DNA of 7,233 nt from Deltaproteobacteria bacterium. GTDB taxonomy: Bacteria; Desulfobacterota_C; Deferrisomatia; Deferrisomatales; JACRMM01. Location of the stretch: positions 1 through 7,233 of the forward strand of contig JACRCS010000989.1 in NCBI GenBank assembly GCA_016218905.1. Direction: 5' to 3'. The translations under genes and the position numbers were made by a program. The notes below the pieces were generated by a model. The model ran no database searches. It was given only the letters and a program-made list of their open reading frames with translations, and was not told the DNA's origin. Shown one piece after another: positions 1-6,167 of this stretch (position 1 is its first letter; each line of letters opens with the position of its first letter).

Positions 1-1208
1 CGGTGGATCGACTTCGCCTCCAACCCGGTGGACTCGGAGAGGCGTTTGGCGGCCCTGCCGGTGGGGGCGCAGAGCGTGACGCGCATCCGCTTCGCCCGGA
101 GCGTGAGCAGGATGGAGTTCACGAGCGTGGTCTTGCCGACGCCGGGACCGCCGGTGATCACGAGCACCTTGCTGCCGAGCGCGAGGCGCACCGCCTCTCG
201 CTGGGAGGCCGACAGGGCCAGGCCGGTCTTCTCCTCCACCCAGGGCACGGCCTTCTCCGCGTCGATCGCCCCCCAGGGAGGCCCTCCCTGCAGGATCCGG
301 TTAATGCTCCCCGCCACGCCCACCTCGGCCCGTTGCAGGGGCGTCAGGAAGAGGCAGGGGCGGCCCTCAATGTCCTCCTGGACGAGGTTCTCCTGGGCGA
401 TCTCCTCCCGGATGGCCTCCTCCAGGACGGGGACCGGGATCTCCAGGAGTTTGACCGATTCCTCCACCAGCGTCTCCCGGGGGGCGGCGCAGTGGCCGTC
501 GTTGGACAGCTCCTGGAGGACGTGGCGCACCCCTGCCTGCGCGCGGAGCAGCGAGTCGGGGGCGATGCCCAGCTTGCCGGCGATCAGGTCCGCCGTCTTG
601 AAGCCGATGCCGTGGATGTCCAGGGCCAGCCGGTAGGGGTTCTCCGTGACCTTGGCGATCGCCCCGTCGCCGTAGGTCTTGAAGATCCGCACGGCCCGTC
701 CCGTGCCGACCCCGTGGGACTGCAGGAAGACCATGATCCCCCGGATGGACTTCTGCTCCGACCACGCCGAGGTGATCTTCCCCACCCGCTTCTTGCCGAT
801 GCCGGGGAGCCTCAGCAGGCTCTCCGGCTCGTTCTCGATCACGGTGAAGACGGTCTCCCCGAACGCCCGGACCAGCACCCCGGCGAAGTGGGGGCCGATC
901 CCCTTCACCATGCCCGACCCTAGGTACTTCTCGATGCCTTCCAGGGAACTCGGGGGAACGACCTTCAGGAGGGTGGTCTTGAACTGGAGCCCGTGGGTGC
1001 GGTCGTTGTGCCAGATCCCCAGGCACTCCACGTACTCGCCGGGCGTGATGGAGGCAGCCGCGCCGATGACCACCACGAGGTCGGAGTGGCCCGACACCTT
1101 GACCCGCAGGACACAGAAGCCCGTCTCCTCGCTGTGGAAGGTGACCCGCTCCACGGAGCCGGAGAGTCGCTCGGTCGGCGTGTTGGCTGAATGCGCGCTC
1201 GGCTTCAT
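1..1208 (-). CDS. recD2: RecD2-type ATP-dependent DNA helicase, N-terminal 402 residues (3' end beyond window)
   Basis: Reading the minus strand from ATG at 1208 gives an uninterrupted 402 codons that run off the window edge. The order matches RecD2 (RecD/TraA family superfamily 1B, 5'-3' helicases): an N-terminal OB-like region (about residues 15-85, with the FHSEETGFCVLRVK segment), tandem helix-hairpin-helix DNA-binding motifs (about 90-150, GMVKGIG and LPGIGKKRVGKI, and again near 198-206), then the start of the first RecA-like domain with Walker A GGPGVGKT at 353-360 and motif Ia CAPTGRAAKRL at 380-390. Family members are about 720-750 aa, so roughly half is visible. The frame stays open upstream of 1208, but family similarity begins near residue 16 and ATG 1208 fits; only a weak GAG lies upstream as a ribosome site. 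Expected role: cytosolic DNA repair helicase working without RecBC. It points away from all other supportable neighbours except the RAYT, and looks like a chromosomal backbone gene. Confidence 0.95.
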   Translation of the reverse strand, partial: MKPSAHSANTPTERLSGSVERVTFHSEETGFCVLRVKVSGHSDLVVVIGAAASITPGEYVECLGIWHNDRTHGLQFKTTLLKVVPPSSLEGIEKYLGSGMVKGIGPHFAGVLVRAFGETVFTVIENEPESLLRLPGIGKKRVGKITSAWSEQKSIRGIMVFLQSHGVGTGRAVRIFKTYGDGAIAKVTENPYRLALDIHGIGFKTADLIAGKLGIAPDSLLRAQAGVRHVLQELSNDGHCAAPRETLVEESVKLLEIPVPVLEEAIREEIAQENLVQEDIEGRPCLFLTPLQRAEVGVAGSINRILQGGPPWGAIDAEKAVPWVEEKTGLALSASQREAVRLALGSKVLVITGGPGVGKTTLVNSILLTLRAKRMRVTLCAPTGRAAKRLSESTGLEAKSIH

Positions 1209-1715
1209 CGGCGGTAAGGTCTCACGGGTCCGCGCGCAGCACAATCTCCCCCTATCCTCTTGGGCAGGGTTCAATCGGATCTTGCGCGTGGAGCGAGGGG
1301 AGGGGGCACGACGAATTACCCGGGGGGGCGAGAGGGGCCCTGGGGTGCTCGCGCCACTGGCGTCGGTCTTCCTTCCCCTCTCAGGAATCGGCAGGTGAGC
1401 AATGACTCCAGCCATTGAACCCGCCCTCCTCTTGCCGCGAGCAGTATCGCGACACTTTGTCGCGAATAGTGTCGCGATAGAACTCATCTGGCGAGATGCC
1501 CCGCTCACTGGGAGCATTCCCCGTTCGTCCATGGAATAGCCAACCAGTCCGTCGGCAGAGGCGAGTGACGAGGTCAGCTGGCCAGCATTTTTTTCCCGGG
1601 ACATTTCCGCGTCGTCCTGGTATGGGACGGTGGGAGAGGAGGGCGTTGCCGATGGGGCTTGCCTGTCCTTCCCTGCCAGACGTTTTCGAGTCCTTTGAGG
1701 GGGTCTTAGGATTAC
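1209..1715. other. gene-poor intergenic stretch upstream of recD2
   Basis: I see no convincing protein-coding gene here. Short open frames exist (for example 1496-1720 on plus), but they lack a ribosome site and are proline/arginine-rich in the way of chance frames in GC-rich DNA. The minus-strand promoter of the recD2 gene should lie in its left part, but I cannot point to clear hexamers. The notable content is the palindromic TCGCGA cluster at 1445-1479, listed separately. Confidence 0.6.
1445..1479. repeat. 12-bp perfect inverted repeat with a third TGTCGCGA in the loop
   Basis: TATCGCGACACT at 1445-1456 is the exact reverse complement of AGTGTCGCGATA at 1468-1479. The 11-nt loop TTGTCGCGAAT carries another TGTCGCGA (1458-1465), so the octamer occurs three times within 35 bp: once inverted (1447-1454) and twice direct (1458-1465 and 1470-1477, 12 bp apart). 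No T-run follows, so it is not an ordinary intrinsic terminator. It could be an operator for a dimeric regulator, a REP-like or MITE-like unit, or the end of a lost mobile element. The sequence shows only the symmetry; the role is unknown. Confidence 0.8.
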
Positions 1716-1761
1716 TTTAGGGGGACGATTAGTTTAGGGTAGTTTAGTTTAGGGGGACAGG
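1716..1761 (+). repeat. left-end repeats TTTAGGGGGAC with interspersed TAGTTTAG
   Basis: TTTAGGGGGAC occurs at 1716-1726 and again at 1748-1758, a 32-bp period. Between and overlapping them lie TAGTTTAG at 1730-1737 and 1740-1747 and AGTTTAG at 1746-1752. The second copy continues to GGGGACAGG, the reverse complement of the core of the right-end repeats. The block is clearly richer in A+T than its surroundings, which suggests foreign or element-terminal DNA. It probably represents the left recognition end of the RAYT unit. Confidence 0.65.
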
Positions 1762-1983
1762 AAGACTACTCCAGAGGCGCGGAGCACAGCCAGACGGCAG
1801 CACCCAGACCGCCACCTGCTAGCCGCGGGCGGATTCCATGTCGAGGGAACCGTCTTCCGCGGCATGGGAGGCGGTCGGTTCTTGGTGGTCTTTGGTCTCG
1901 CCGGGGGTGATTCTCACGGACGGCGGGCACACCGCGGCCTGTGACTGTTGGTCAAGGGGGGCGGATCGGGGGGGAGAAGGGGG
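1762..1983. other. non-coding stretch between left repeats and the RAYT stop codon
   Basis: About 220 bp without a supportable gene. An open plus frame through about 1805-1942 encodes a glycine-rich segment (GMGGGRFLVVFGLAGG) that might be a relic of some other gene, but I cannot assign it and there is no ribosome site. No terminator hairpin for the RAYT was recognised. Confidence 0.4.
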
Positions 1984-2913
1984 CTACGAGGAGGTTTCGG
2001 CGAGCCTCTTCAGAGAATAGACGCCGTCGAGGCCGGAGATACGCCGGGGTTTCTTCGGGTGCCGGCACGCGAAGTGCTGCTCGAAGAGGTGCGCGCAGCG
2101 CGCGACGAATTCCTTGGAGCCGATGACACCGCTGTCGGTGAAGTAGCGGGTGCGGTAGAGAAAGCGGTTCATGCCGGTGAGCCGGAAGTCCGCACGCTCC
2201 TCTGCTTCCAGCACGGCGTCGCTGATGCGGGCGCCCTTCTCGGAAGGAAGCGACCCGACTTCGTAGACGAACTTGCGGTAGAACTGCAGGCGCTGCTCGT
2301 CCGAGAGATCGGCGAAGTGGCGAAGGCCGAAGTCGGTGGAGAGAAGATGATCGGCGTTGCCGGTTTGCACGTGATGGGCCAGGGAGCACCAGCGGTACTT
2401 CTCCGGCCGATCGACGATGCCCGCACGCACCGCGTTCAGGTCGATGTAGGCGAGGCAGTTTACGACCGTGTCGCCCGAGTCGAGGAGCACGCTCTTGAAA
2501 CGATCGGACCAGAAGTAGCCGCTTCGGCCGCGGGTTTTGTTGAACTGGCGAGAGAAGGATTGTTTCAAGTCCTTCACGAATTCGGAGAGGCTTCCCCATT
2601 TGTCGCGGAGCAGGGGAATCTGGCCGTCGAGGAGCTTGCGTTTGCCCGATCCGTAGTAGAGATCGAACCGACTTCGCACCTCATCGTCGTTGAACTCTTC
2701 GGGAAGATGCATTCGGAGGAGCAAGTGAAAGTGATTGGACATCACAGCGAAACCGAAGACCTCGACGAAGTAGACTGAGGCGAGGTGCCGGAGGGTCTTG
2801 ACGAAGAGTTCCTTCTCGGTGTCGCCGAGGACGAACCCCTCAAGGGCGGAGCGGGAGATGACGTGGTAGGTGGCGGACTCGCCGCGCAGGAGCAGGCGGG
2901 GGATGCGGGCCAT
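1984..2913 (-). CDS. REP-associated tyrosine transposase (RAYT), Y1_Tnp / transposase IS200-like superfamily
   Basis: 309-aa protein starting at ATG 2913, chosen because GGAGG lies 6 nt upstream and family similarity begins at MARIPRLLLRGESATYHVISR; an upstream ATG at 2961 would add 16 atypical residues. Residues 10-175 form the Y1 domain: AMYHV-like strand (ATYHVISR, 14-21), the HUH metal-binding motif MSNHFHLLL with H61 and H63, then KQSFSRQFNKTRGRSGYFW (117-135), DRFKS (137-141) and the AYIDLNAVRAGIV...YRWCS signature (155-177). The last 130 residues are a less conserved, basic C-terminal extension common in longer RAYTs. Expected activity: single-strand DNA cleavage and rejoining at REP-type hairpins. 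Odd point: the position where I would expect the nucleophilic tyrosine holds Phe120 (QSFSRQFN), so the nucleophile is uncertain. The gene is intact and flanked by CCTGTCCCC repeats. Confidence 0.9.
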   Translation of the reverse strand: MARIPRLLLRGESATYHVISRSALEGFVLGDTEKELFVKTLRHLASVYFVEVFGFAVMSNHFHLLLRMHLPEEFNDDEVRSRFDLYYGSGKRKLLDGQIPLLRDKWGSLSEFVKDLKQSFSRQFNKTRGRSGYFWSDRFKSVLLDSGDTVVNCLAYIDLNAVRAGIVDRPEKYRWCSLAHHVQTGNADHLLSTDFGLRHFADLSDEQRLQFYRKFVYEVGSLPSEKGARISDAVLEAEERADFRLTGMNRFLYRTRYFTDSGVIGSKEFVARCAHLFEQHFACRHPKKPRRISGLDGVYSLKRLAETSS

Positions 2914-2975
2914 GGCGAACCTCCGGGGCAGAGGAAAGGGTTGCGCGGAAGGCTGCCACAAAGCCTGGCAGAGTC

Positions 2976-3028
2976 AACCTGTCCCCGGCAGTAACCTGTC
3001 CCCGGCAGTAGAACCTGTCCCCGGCAGT
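2976..3028 (+). repeat. three near-tandem copies of a 17-bp unit AACCTGTCCCCGGCAGT
   Basis: Identical 17-bp copies lie at 2976-2992, 2993-3009 and 3012-3028; the first two abut and the third follows 2 bp later. The core CCTGTCCCC is the reverse complement of GGGGACAGG at the left end of the RAYT unit. The copies sit 62 bp upstream of the RAYT start codon, as expected for element-end recognition sequences, and they introduce an in-frame TAA (2992-2994) upstream of the Fic reading frame. Perfect identity suggests recent amplification. Confidence 0.9.
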
Positions 3029-3857
3029 ACCTCCACGGGACGTTCTACGAGGACCTTCCGCTGGAGCTTCGCCAGGTCACCAACGAGCGGACGGGTGAGA
3101 CGATCGAGGTCGTTGGGGGAGAGTTTCGAACGCGAGACGTCGAGGTGGGGCAGCACGTTGGTCCCACGGCGCAGTCGTTGCCGGCCTTTCTGACCCGGTT
3201 CGCCTCCTTCTACGAGTCCGGCGCGCACCACGGGGTCAAACCGTTGCTCGCGGCGGCGGCCTCCCACCACCGGCTCATGTGGATTCATCCCTTCCTGGAC
3301 GGCAACGGTCGCGTGGCGCGCCTCTACACCGACGCCTGTTTCCGCCGAGTGCCGGTGCTCGGCTACGGCCTGTGGAACGTGAGCCGCGGGCTCGCCCGGC
3401 GGCGTGCCGAGTACATGGAGGCCCTTGCCCGTGCTGATCAGCCGCGTCGAAACGACCTCGACGGCCGGGGCAACCTGTCCAACGAAGGGCTCGGAGGGTT
3501 CTGCCGCTTCTTTCTTGAGGTCTGCCTCGATCAAGTAAGGTTCAGCGGCTCCCTTCTCAAACTCGACGGCCTCCTCGAACGGCTGCGCGGCTACGTGGGT
3601 CTGCGCGAACAGCGGCTCGTCCGCGACCGTGCCCCCCTGAAGCCGCAAGCCGCCTACATGCTCCAAGAAGTACTCCTACGCGGCACCGTGGCACGAGGGG
3701 ACCTCTTCCGAGTCTCCGGAATGCCGGAACGCACCAATTGCTGGACGAAGGGCTCCTTGGGGCCGATTCGCCGAAGGGGGCGGTTCGACTCGCCCTGCCG
3801 ACGCACTTCGCGGGCTACCTTTTCCCCGACCTCTACCCCCGCGACGACGCAGCGTAG
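3029..3857 (+). pseudogene. Fic-domain (AMPylase-like) protein, N-terminally truncated and frameshifted
   Basis: From about 3029 frame 1 encodes YLHGTFYEDLPLELR, matching the middle of Fic-family proteins, then the Fic core with HPFLDGNGRVAR (3286-3321), the HPFx(D/E)GNGRxxR motif that binds the nucleotide phosphates and supplies the catalytic His. Fic enzymes transfer AMP or another nucleotide part onto target proteins. Two lesions are visible. First, there is no proper start: TAA at 2992-2994 closes the frame inside the repeat array, the only early start codon is a poor GTG at 3145, and the N-terminal region that usually carries the inhibitory helix is missing. Second, near 3735-3741 the frame shifts: the original frame continues as unrelated sequence to 3897, while the frame from 3741 reads LDEGLLGADSPKGAVRLALP...GYLFPDLYP and ends at TAG 3855, a typical Fic C-terminus. 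The second lesion looks like a small deletion. The truncation begins exactly at the RAYT repeat array. Confidence 0.85.
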
Positions 3858-3860
3858 GAG

Positions 3861-3912
3861 GTCAGGGATCAGGGGCCAGTCCCTCGCCCGCACCTGACCC
3901 CTAGCCCCTGAC
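3861..3912. repeat. imperfect 19-bp inverted repeat (possible terminator-like hairpin)
   Basis: GTCAGGGATCAGGGGCCAG at 3861-3879 pairs with CTGACCCCTAGCCCCTGAC at 3894-3912 at 15 of 19 positions around a 14-nt loop. A further CCCCTG repeat continues to about 3925. It starts 3 bp after the Fic stop codon, so it could end transcription from the left, but there is no run of T afterwards. CCCCTGACCCC-type repeats can also be dispersed intergenic repeats. Confidence 0.5.
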
Positions 3913-3977
3913 CCCCCAGCCCCTGCTCTTCTTCGACTGACGGGATCTGTCACAGGACACGTGTAAGCTCCTCCCAC

Positions 3978-4009
3978 GCTCGACGGGCCGACGTCGCCCC
4001 GGTGCGAGC
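3978..4009 (+). promoter_or_regulatory. possible leader hairpin upstream of the ARPP-1 gene
   Basis: GCTCG (3978-3982) can pair with CGAGC (4005-4009), and inside it GGGC (3985-3988) with GCCC (3996-3999) around the loop CGACGTC. It lies 31 nt before the ATG and upstream of the GGGGAGGAG ribosome site. In GC-rich DNA such stems arise by chance, so this is only a candidate leader structure. Confidence 0.2.
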
Positions 4010-4040
4010 GCGTGACACCCTTTTTCGGGGAGGAGCCGCC

Positions 4041-5033
4041 ATGACCACCGTCGCCGACACCCTTCACACCCTGACCTGGGGCGACCCGATCGCCTTCGGG
4101 GGCCTCGCCTTCGCGCCCCTCTTCGCCCCGGAACCCCGGGAAGCCGACTAGCTCACCTTGGACGAGGCCCTCTCGGGCGGGCACGCCCGCGTGACCGAGG
4201 TCTCCGAGGGCGGCAGCGTGCCCGAGCTTCGCTTCGTGAACGGCAGCGGACACAAGATCCTGCTCCTCGACGGCGAGGAGTTCGTCGGCGCGAAGCAGAA
4301 CCGGGTGCTGAACGTCTCGATCCTCGTCGCCCCGCAGCGGAGCGTCACGATCCCCGTCTCCTGCGTGAAGCAAGGCCGCTGGAAGGCCCGCTCGGCCGAG
4401 TTCCAGACCGCCGGCCGGGCCCAGTTCGCCCGGGGTCGGGCCGAGAAGGCCCTCCACGTGACGAGCTCCCTTCGCACCCGCGGCGAGCGCCGCTCGGACC
4501 AGGGGCAGGTGTGGGAGCGGATCCAAGAGAAAGCCGACGCCCTCCACGCACACTCCGCCACCGGGGCCACGGCCGACGTGTTCGATCACTACGCCGCGGA
4601 CCTCGGCGCCTACGAGCGCGCCCTGCCTCCCCTGCAAGGCTAGGTGGGCGCTGTGTTCTTCGTGGCCGGCGAGGTGTCGGGGCTCGACCTCTTCGACGCC
4701 CCCTCGACGCTCGGGAAGCTCTGGGGCAAGCTCGTGGGGAGCTACGCCTAGGACGCCATCGAGGTCGCTGCACGAGGTGAGAAGGTCAGCGCCCCGCCGA
4801 GGACCTTGGCAGAGGGGTTCCTGCAGGCTGTGCGGAAGGCCAAGCCGGAGAGCTTCCCGGCGCTCGGCCTCGGCGAGGACGTGCGGCTCGAGGGGCCTGG
4901 AATGGCGGGCGGTGCGCTCGTGGCCGAGGGCCGCGTGGTTCACCTCGGGGCGTTTCACCTGAACGGCCACCGGGAACCCACGGGGCGCTCGGTTATGGCC
5001 AGGGCCTCGGCCCGCAGGGCCCAGCGGCTGTAG
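4041..5033 (+). pseudogene. ARPP-1 family protein, full length (330 codons) but with three in-frame TAG codons
   Basis: ATG 4041 follows GGGGAGGAG (4027-4035). One reading frame runs 331 codons to TAG 5031, with no shift but three internal TAGs at codons 37 (4149), 201 (4641) and 237 (4749). The translation matches, from memory, the ARPP-1 family (ARG and Rhodanese-Phosphatase-superfamily-associated Protein): LTLDEAL (38-44), VTEVSEGGSVPELR (51-64), LLLDGEEFVGAKQNRVLN (74-91), IPVSCVKQGRW (104-114), RRSDQGQVW, VGAVFFVAGEVSGLDLFD (202-219) and GLGEDVRLEG near the C-terminus. No signal peptide or membrane segment is seen. The domain's reaction is unknown; the name records its neighbourhood with ADP-ribosylglycohydrolase and phosphatase, both of which follow here. 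As I remember relatives, the three amber sites are normally Tyr, Gln and Leu. Probably a nonsense-mutated gene; alternatives are amber readthrough or sequencing error. It heads the cassette; the next gene starts 74 bp on. Confidence 0.85.
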
Positions 5034-5096
5034 TCTCCGGGGGGAGAGGGGGCGGCCGGGGGACTTCCGCCGGGCTGCCCCTGCCTCGCACCGAGC

Positions 5097-5102
5097 AGGA
5101 GG
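5097..5102 (+). promoter_or_regulatory. Shine-Dalgarno AGGAGG for the 56-aa ORF
   Basis: A perfect AGGAGG ends 5 nt before ATG 5108. It is the main reason to treat the short frame that follows as a real gene. Confidence 0.75.
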
Positions 5103-5107
5103 AAGAG

Positions 5108-5278
5108 ATGGACGAGACGAACGACCGGCAGAGACTCGTCATGATGCTCCGACGGCTCCTCGACGATCTCGAGCAGCACCAGAACGACTACCACCACGTC
5201 ACGCCGCGGACCCTCGCGCAGGAGGGCCGGGCGCTGTTGCGGGAGTTCGACCCGGAGCCGAATCGGGGCAGCCCGTGA
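5108..5278 (+). CDS. 56-aa hypothetical protein in the ARPP-1/ARG cassette
   Basis: ATG 5108 to TGA 5276-5278, beginning MDETNDRQRLVMMLRRLLDD and ending EPNRGSP. It is charged (many Asp/Glu/Arg), predicted mostly helical, with a leucine-spaced segment at residues 10-21 and a histidine-containing middle (QHQNDYHH, 23-30). No signal peptide, membrane segment, cysteine or known motif is visible, and I do not recognise the family. Support for it being real: a perfect Shine-Dalgarno 5 nt upstream, position in the 285-bp gap between the ARPP-1 frame and the ADP-ribosylglycohydrolase, the same strand, and a 40-bp gap to the next start. It could be a small regulatory or partner subunit of the cassette. 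No function is claimed. Confidence 0.65.
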   Translation: MDETNDRQRLVMMLRRLLDDLEQHQNDYHHVTPRTLAQEGRALLREFDPEPNRGSP

Positions 5279-5318
5279 GGGCCGCGACCGACCACCCACG
5301 CAGACACGGGAGGAGCCC

Positions 5319-6157
5319 ATGATCGGGGCGATCGCAGGAGACATCATCGGGAGCACGCACGAGTTCCGGCCCGTGAAGACCACCGACTTCCCCCTCTTCG
5401 CCGAGGGGTCGACCTTCACGGACGACACGGTGCTCACCGTGGCGACGGCGTGGCGCTCCTCGACGGCGGGGACTACGACGCCCACTACCGCCGGTGGGGG
5501 CTTCGCTACCCGGACCTGGGCTACGGGAGCATGTTTCGCCAGTGGCTTCGGTCCGAGGATCTCCGGCCCTACGGGAGCTACGGCAACGGCTCGGCCATGC
5601 GGGTGGCCCCGCTCGGGTGGGCCTTCGACACCCTGGAGGAGGTGCTCCGGGAGGCGGAACAGAGCGCCCGGGCCACCCACGACCACCCCGAGGGCATCAA
5701 GGGGGCCCAGGCCGTGGCCGGGAGCGTGTTCCTGGCTCGTGCCGGAGCCGGGAAGGAGGGGATTCGCGCCTTCGCGGCGTCGCTCGGCTACGACCTGACC
5801 CGGACCCTCGACGCGATCCGGCCGGCGTACCGCTTCGACGAGACCTGCCAGGGCTCGGTGCCGGAGTCGCTGCTGGCCTTCCTGGAGTCGGAGGACTTCG
5901 AGGGCGCCGTTAGGAACGCCGTCTCCCTCGGCGGCGACGCCGACACCATGGCCTGCATCGCCGGGGGGATCGCCGAGGCCTTCTACGGGGGTGTGCCGGA
6001 GGGCATCCGCCACCGGGCGCTCGGCCTGCTCAGCGTCGAGCTGGGGTCGCTGGTGAACCGGTTCGTCACGCGCTTCGGCCCGAAGCCGCGGGGGGCGGGT
6101 TCGTGCAGCAGCCAGGTCGCTGTGCAGCGCCCCGCTGCGGCCGCCCGATGCGCATAG
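5319..6157 (+). pseudogene. ADP-ribosylglycohydrolase (ARG / DraG-like), with an apparent one-base deletion near 5450
   Basis: ATG 5319 follows GGGAGGAG (5308-5315). Codons 1-44 give the family N-terminus, MIGAIAGDIIGS and the metal-binding FTDDT (33-37). At about 5450 similarity jumps to frame 2 and continues VALLDGGDYDAHYRRWG, YGNGSAMRVAPLGW, HDHPEGIKGAQA and VSLGGDADTMACIAGGIAEAFYG, with GGDADT at 5930-5947, to TAG 6155-6157. Reinserting one G in the GCG|TGG context would restore a 279-280-residue protein of normal length with all expected metal-coordinating aspartates. These binuclear-metal enzymes cleave the bond between ADP-ribose and a protein, nucleic acid or small molecule. The last 25 or so residues after FVTRF are not family-like. 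No slippery heptamer is evident, so mutation or sequencing error is more likely than programmed frameshifting. The second part alone lacks the TDDT site and should be inactive. Confidence 0.9.
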
Positions 6158-6167
6158 AGACGAGCCC

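Larger units (their letters stand above)
1716..3028. mobile_element. RAYT-associated mobile unit bounded by inverted GGGGACAGG / CCTGTCCCC repeats
   Basis: A Y1-type transposase gene (1984-2913, minus) is bracketed by short repeats in opposite orientation: GGGGACAGG at 1753-1761 on the left, and CCTGTCCCC at 2978-2986, 2995-3003 and 3014-3022 on the right. The left boundary is placed at the first TTTAGGGGGAC (1716) and the right at the last base of the third 17-bp copy (3028). The right boundary coincides with the point where the neighbouring Fic reading frame is broken, which supports a rearrangement junction there. RAYT proteins act on palindromic REP-like sequences and usually do not make target duplications, and none is evident here. 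Exact ends are an inference. Confidence 0.6.

Noticed and set aside
3..923. Plus-strand open frames across the recD2 region
   Set aside because: They are antisense shadows; the minus strand encodes a clear RecD2 with helix-hairpin-helix motifs and Walker A.
1496..1720. 74-codon plus-strand frame
   Set aside because: It has no ribosome site and no recognisable motif, and overlaps the start of the repeat block.
1948..2778. 276-codon plus-strand frame opposite the RAYT
   Set aside because: The minus strand has the HUH motif and Y1 signature; the plus frame has no recognisable family.
2976..3028. CRISPR array
   Set aside because: The 17-bp units are nearly contiguous (0 and 2 bp between copies), so there are no spacers and no cas genes are present.
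3957..3964. 8-bp palindrome ACACGTGT as an operator
   Set aside because: It is too short to be significant alone, and no second copy was seen nearby.
3937..3969. Candidate promoter (CTGACG ... TAAGCT) upstream of ARPP-1
   Set aside because: The spacing between the hexamers is about 21 bp and both match the consensus poorly, so it is not supportable as a promoter call.
3654..4970. 438-codon open frame on the minus strand opposite ARPP-1 and the end of the Fic remnant
   Set aside because: It has no recognisable domain, shadow composition, and lies opposite strongly family-like sequence on the plus strand.
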